Positions 6,100 to 6,521 of a stretch of 6,521 nt of DNA are shown in pieces. Position 1 is the first letter of the stretch, and each line of letters opens with the position of its first letter. This stretch comes from Planctomycetaceae bacterium. GTDB lineage: Bacteria; Planctomycetota; Planctomycetia; Pirellulales; Pirellulaceae. The stretch is taken from positions 1 through 6,521 of the forward strand of contig SKVE01000277.1 of the NCBI GenBank assembly GCA_007129635.1, given 5' to 3'. The position numbers and the translations under genes are program-made. A model generated the notes under the pieces. The model made no database searches. It was not told where the DNA came from and was given only the letters and a program-made list of their open reading frames with translations.

Positions 6100-6192
6100 A
6101 TGAACCCATTTGAAACAATACACGTGCAAGGTTTTCGGCGTCTTGACGACATCGAGCTGAAGCTGAAACCATTGACCGTCATCATCGGCCCC
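6100..6192 (+). pseudogene. AAA ATPase (RecF/SMC-like) 5' remnant, broken at Walker A
   Basis: The first 31 codons encode MNPFETIHVQGFRRL, then DDIELKLKPLTVIIGP, the signature N-terminus of small RecF/SMC-like predicted ATPases (AAA_15/AAA_21). In these a strand-helix (..FRRL.D..L.L.PL..) leads into the Walker A loop GxNGxGKS/T. Here the frame reads GP, then TIWPCPYP, so the nucleotide-binding lysine and the whole remaining domain are lost. The start, Shine-Dalgarno site and a strong promoter survive, so the 5' end looks native. The frame stays open to about 6294 but runs antisense into the DUF2294 gene. Two single-base insertions near 6193-6196 would restore NGSG, so decay by small deletions is an alternative to a clean break. 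Such ATPases are common in defence loci (OLD-like and others), but the type cannot be told from this stub. Confidence 0.75.
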
Positions 6193-6238
6193 ACGATCTG
6201 GCCATGTCCGTACCCTGTTCGAGTTCCAAGTGCAATTC

Positions 6239-6521
6239 TTACTGGAAGCGTGGCGGTTCGGACAAGCCGAAGAGGACGACTTCTTCGCCGGTGATGGTGC
6301 TGATGTCGTGGTGCATGTTCAAGACCTTGACGCCCGTGACTTCGTGGATGATCGATTCCAGCATCGGACGCGCTAACTCCAGCAGTTGCGTGCGGACTTG
6401 CTTGACCAGATCCCGGCCGGTCTCCGGCGACAACGATTGAGCCAGTTGCCTTTCGGCCACGGTCAAAACGCCACACAAGCGGACGACCAGCAGATCCTTG
6501 ATGATGTGGACGCGAATCTGC
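6239..6521 (-). CDS. DUF2294-family protein, 5'-partial (start outside window)
   Basis: The frame is open to the window edge on the minus strand and ends at a TAA (6239-6241), giving 93 visible residues. It starts with QIRVHIIKDLLVVRLCGVLT, continues with AERQLAQS and the helix DLVKQVRTQLLELARPMLES, and ends with IIHEVTGVKVLNMHHDIST, then TGEEVVLFGLS. This order matches the DUF2294 domain, whose members are about 110-125 residues, so only some 20-30 N-terminal residues lie outside. A TTG at 6478 is internal to the domain and is not the start. The molecular function of the family is not established. The gene looks intact within the window. A 103-bp part of it is duplicated at the left end of the window. 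Confidence 0.82.
   Translation of the reverse strand, partial: QIRVHIIKDLLVVRLCGVLTVAERQLAQSLSPETGRDLVKQVRTQLLELARPMLESIIHEVTGVKVLNMHHDISTITGEEVVLFGLSEPPRFQ
6268..6370. repeat. Right copy of 103-bp direct repeat (DUF2294 gene segment)
   Basis: This matches 1-103 in the same orientation, at a distance of 6267 bp, with five substitutions. It lies within the well-preserved DUF2294 gene, so this copy is probably the parent and the left copy the derivative. Homologous recombination between the copies would remove the restriction-modification, toxin-antitoxin and DUF6807 genes as one circle. Confidence 0.93.

Noticed and set aside
5940..6476. Upstream extension of the DUF6807 frame to about 6476
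   Set aside because: The extension would run antisense to the ATPase stub and out of frame through DUF2294, and would bury the signal peptide. The AAGGAG site before 5939 supports the short form.
1..6521. CRISPR array, tRNA or rRNA genes
   Set aside because: No regularly spaced repeats and no cloverleaf or rRNA-like stretches were seen. The only substantial repeat is the DUF2294 duplication.

Overview
The window looks like a piece of a GC-rich bacterial chromosome, most probably from a planctomycete. The main reason is the secreted DUF6807 (PmoA-like) protein, a family that is abundant in Planctomycetota. This assignment is an inference from gene content; there is no rRNA or other marker here.

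Layout, left to right. (1) Positions 1-103 are a 5'-truncated, diverged copy of a DUF2294 gene (minus strand). (2) Positions 104-621 are a gene graveyard: a possible 3' remnant of an unrecognised plus-strand gene (104-306), about 95 bp with nothing recognisable, and the C-terminal-domain remnant of an IS66-family transposase with an in-frame stop (about 401-547). (3) Positions 622-3735 (minus) hold an apparently intact 1037-residue single-chain restriction-modification enzyme, with nuclease, adenine methyltransferase and target-recognition parts on one polypeptide. (4) Positions 3897-4629 (minus) hold an overlapping antitoxin-toxin pair, UPF0175 followed by a DUF3368 PIN-like protein. (5) Positions 4707-5939 (minus) encode the 410-residue exported DUF6807 protein. 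(6) Positions 5940-6238 carry two back-to-back promoters and the first about 31 codons of a RecF/SMC-like AAA ATPase that breaks exactly where its Walker A loop should be. (7) From 6239 to the window end (minus) lies the second, better-preserved DUF2294 gene, whose start is outside the window.

The most striking structure is that the two DUF2294 copies form direct repeats (1-103 and 6268-6370, 98 of 103 positions identical by hand alignment). They bracket about 6.2 kb that carries a restriction-modification enzyme, a toxin-antitoxin pair, a dead transposase and a beheaded ATPase. This is the composition expected of a small defence island assembled by recombination.

The restriction-modification gene and the toxin-antitoxin operon are both stabilising modules, and each appears to be transcribed separately in the same direction. 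The DUF6807 gene has its own promoter and looks functionally unrelated to the defence genes. I see no CRISPR array, tRNA or rRNA. No complete unknown multi-gene system is visible; the novelty lies in the architecture and in the broken genes.
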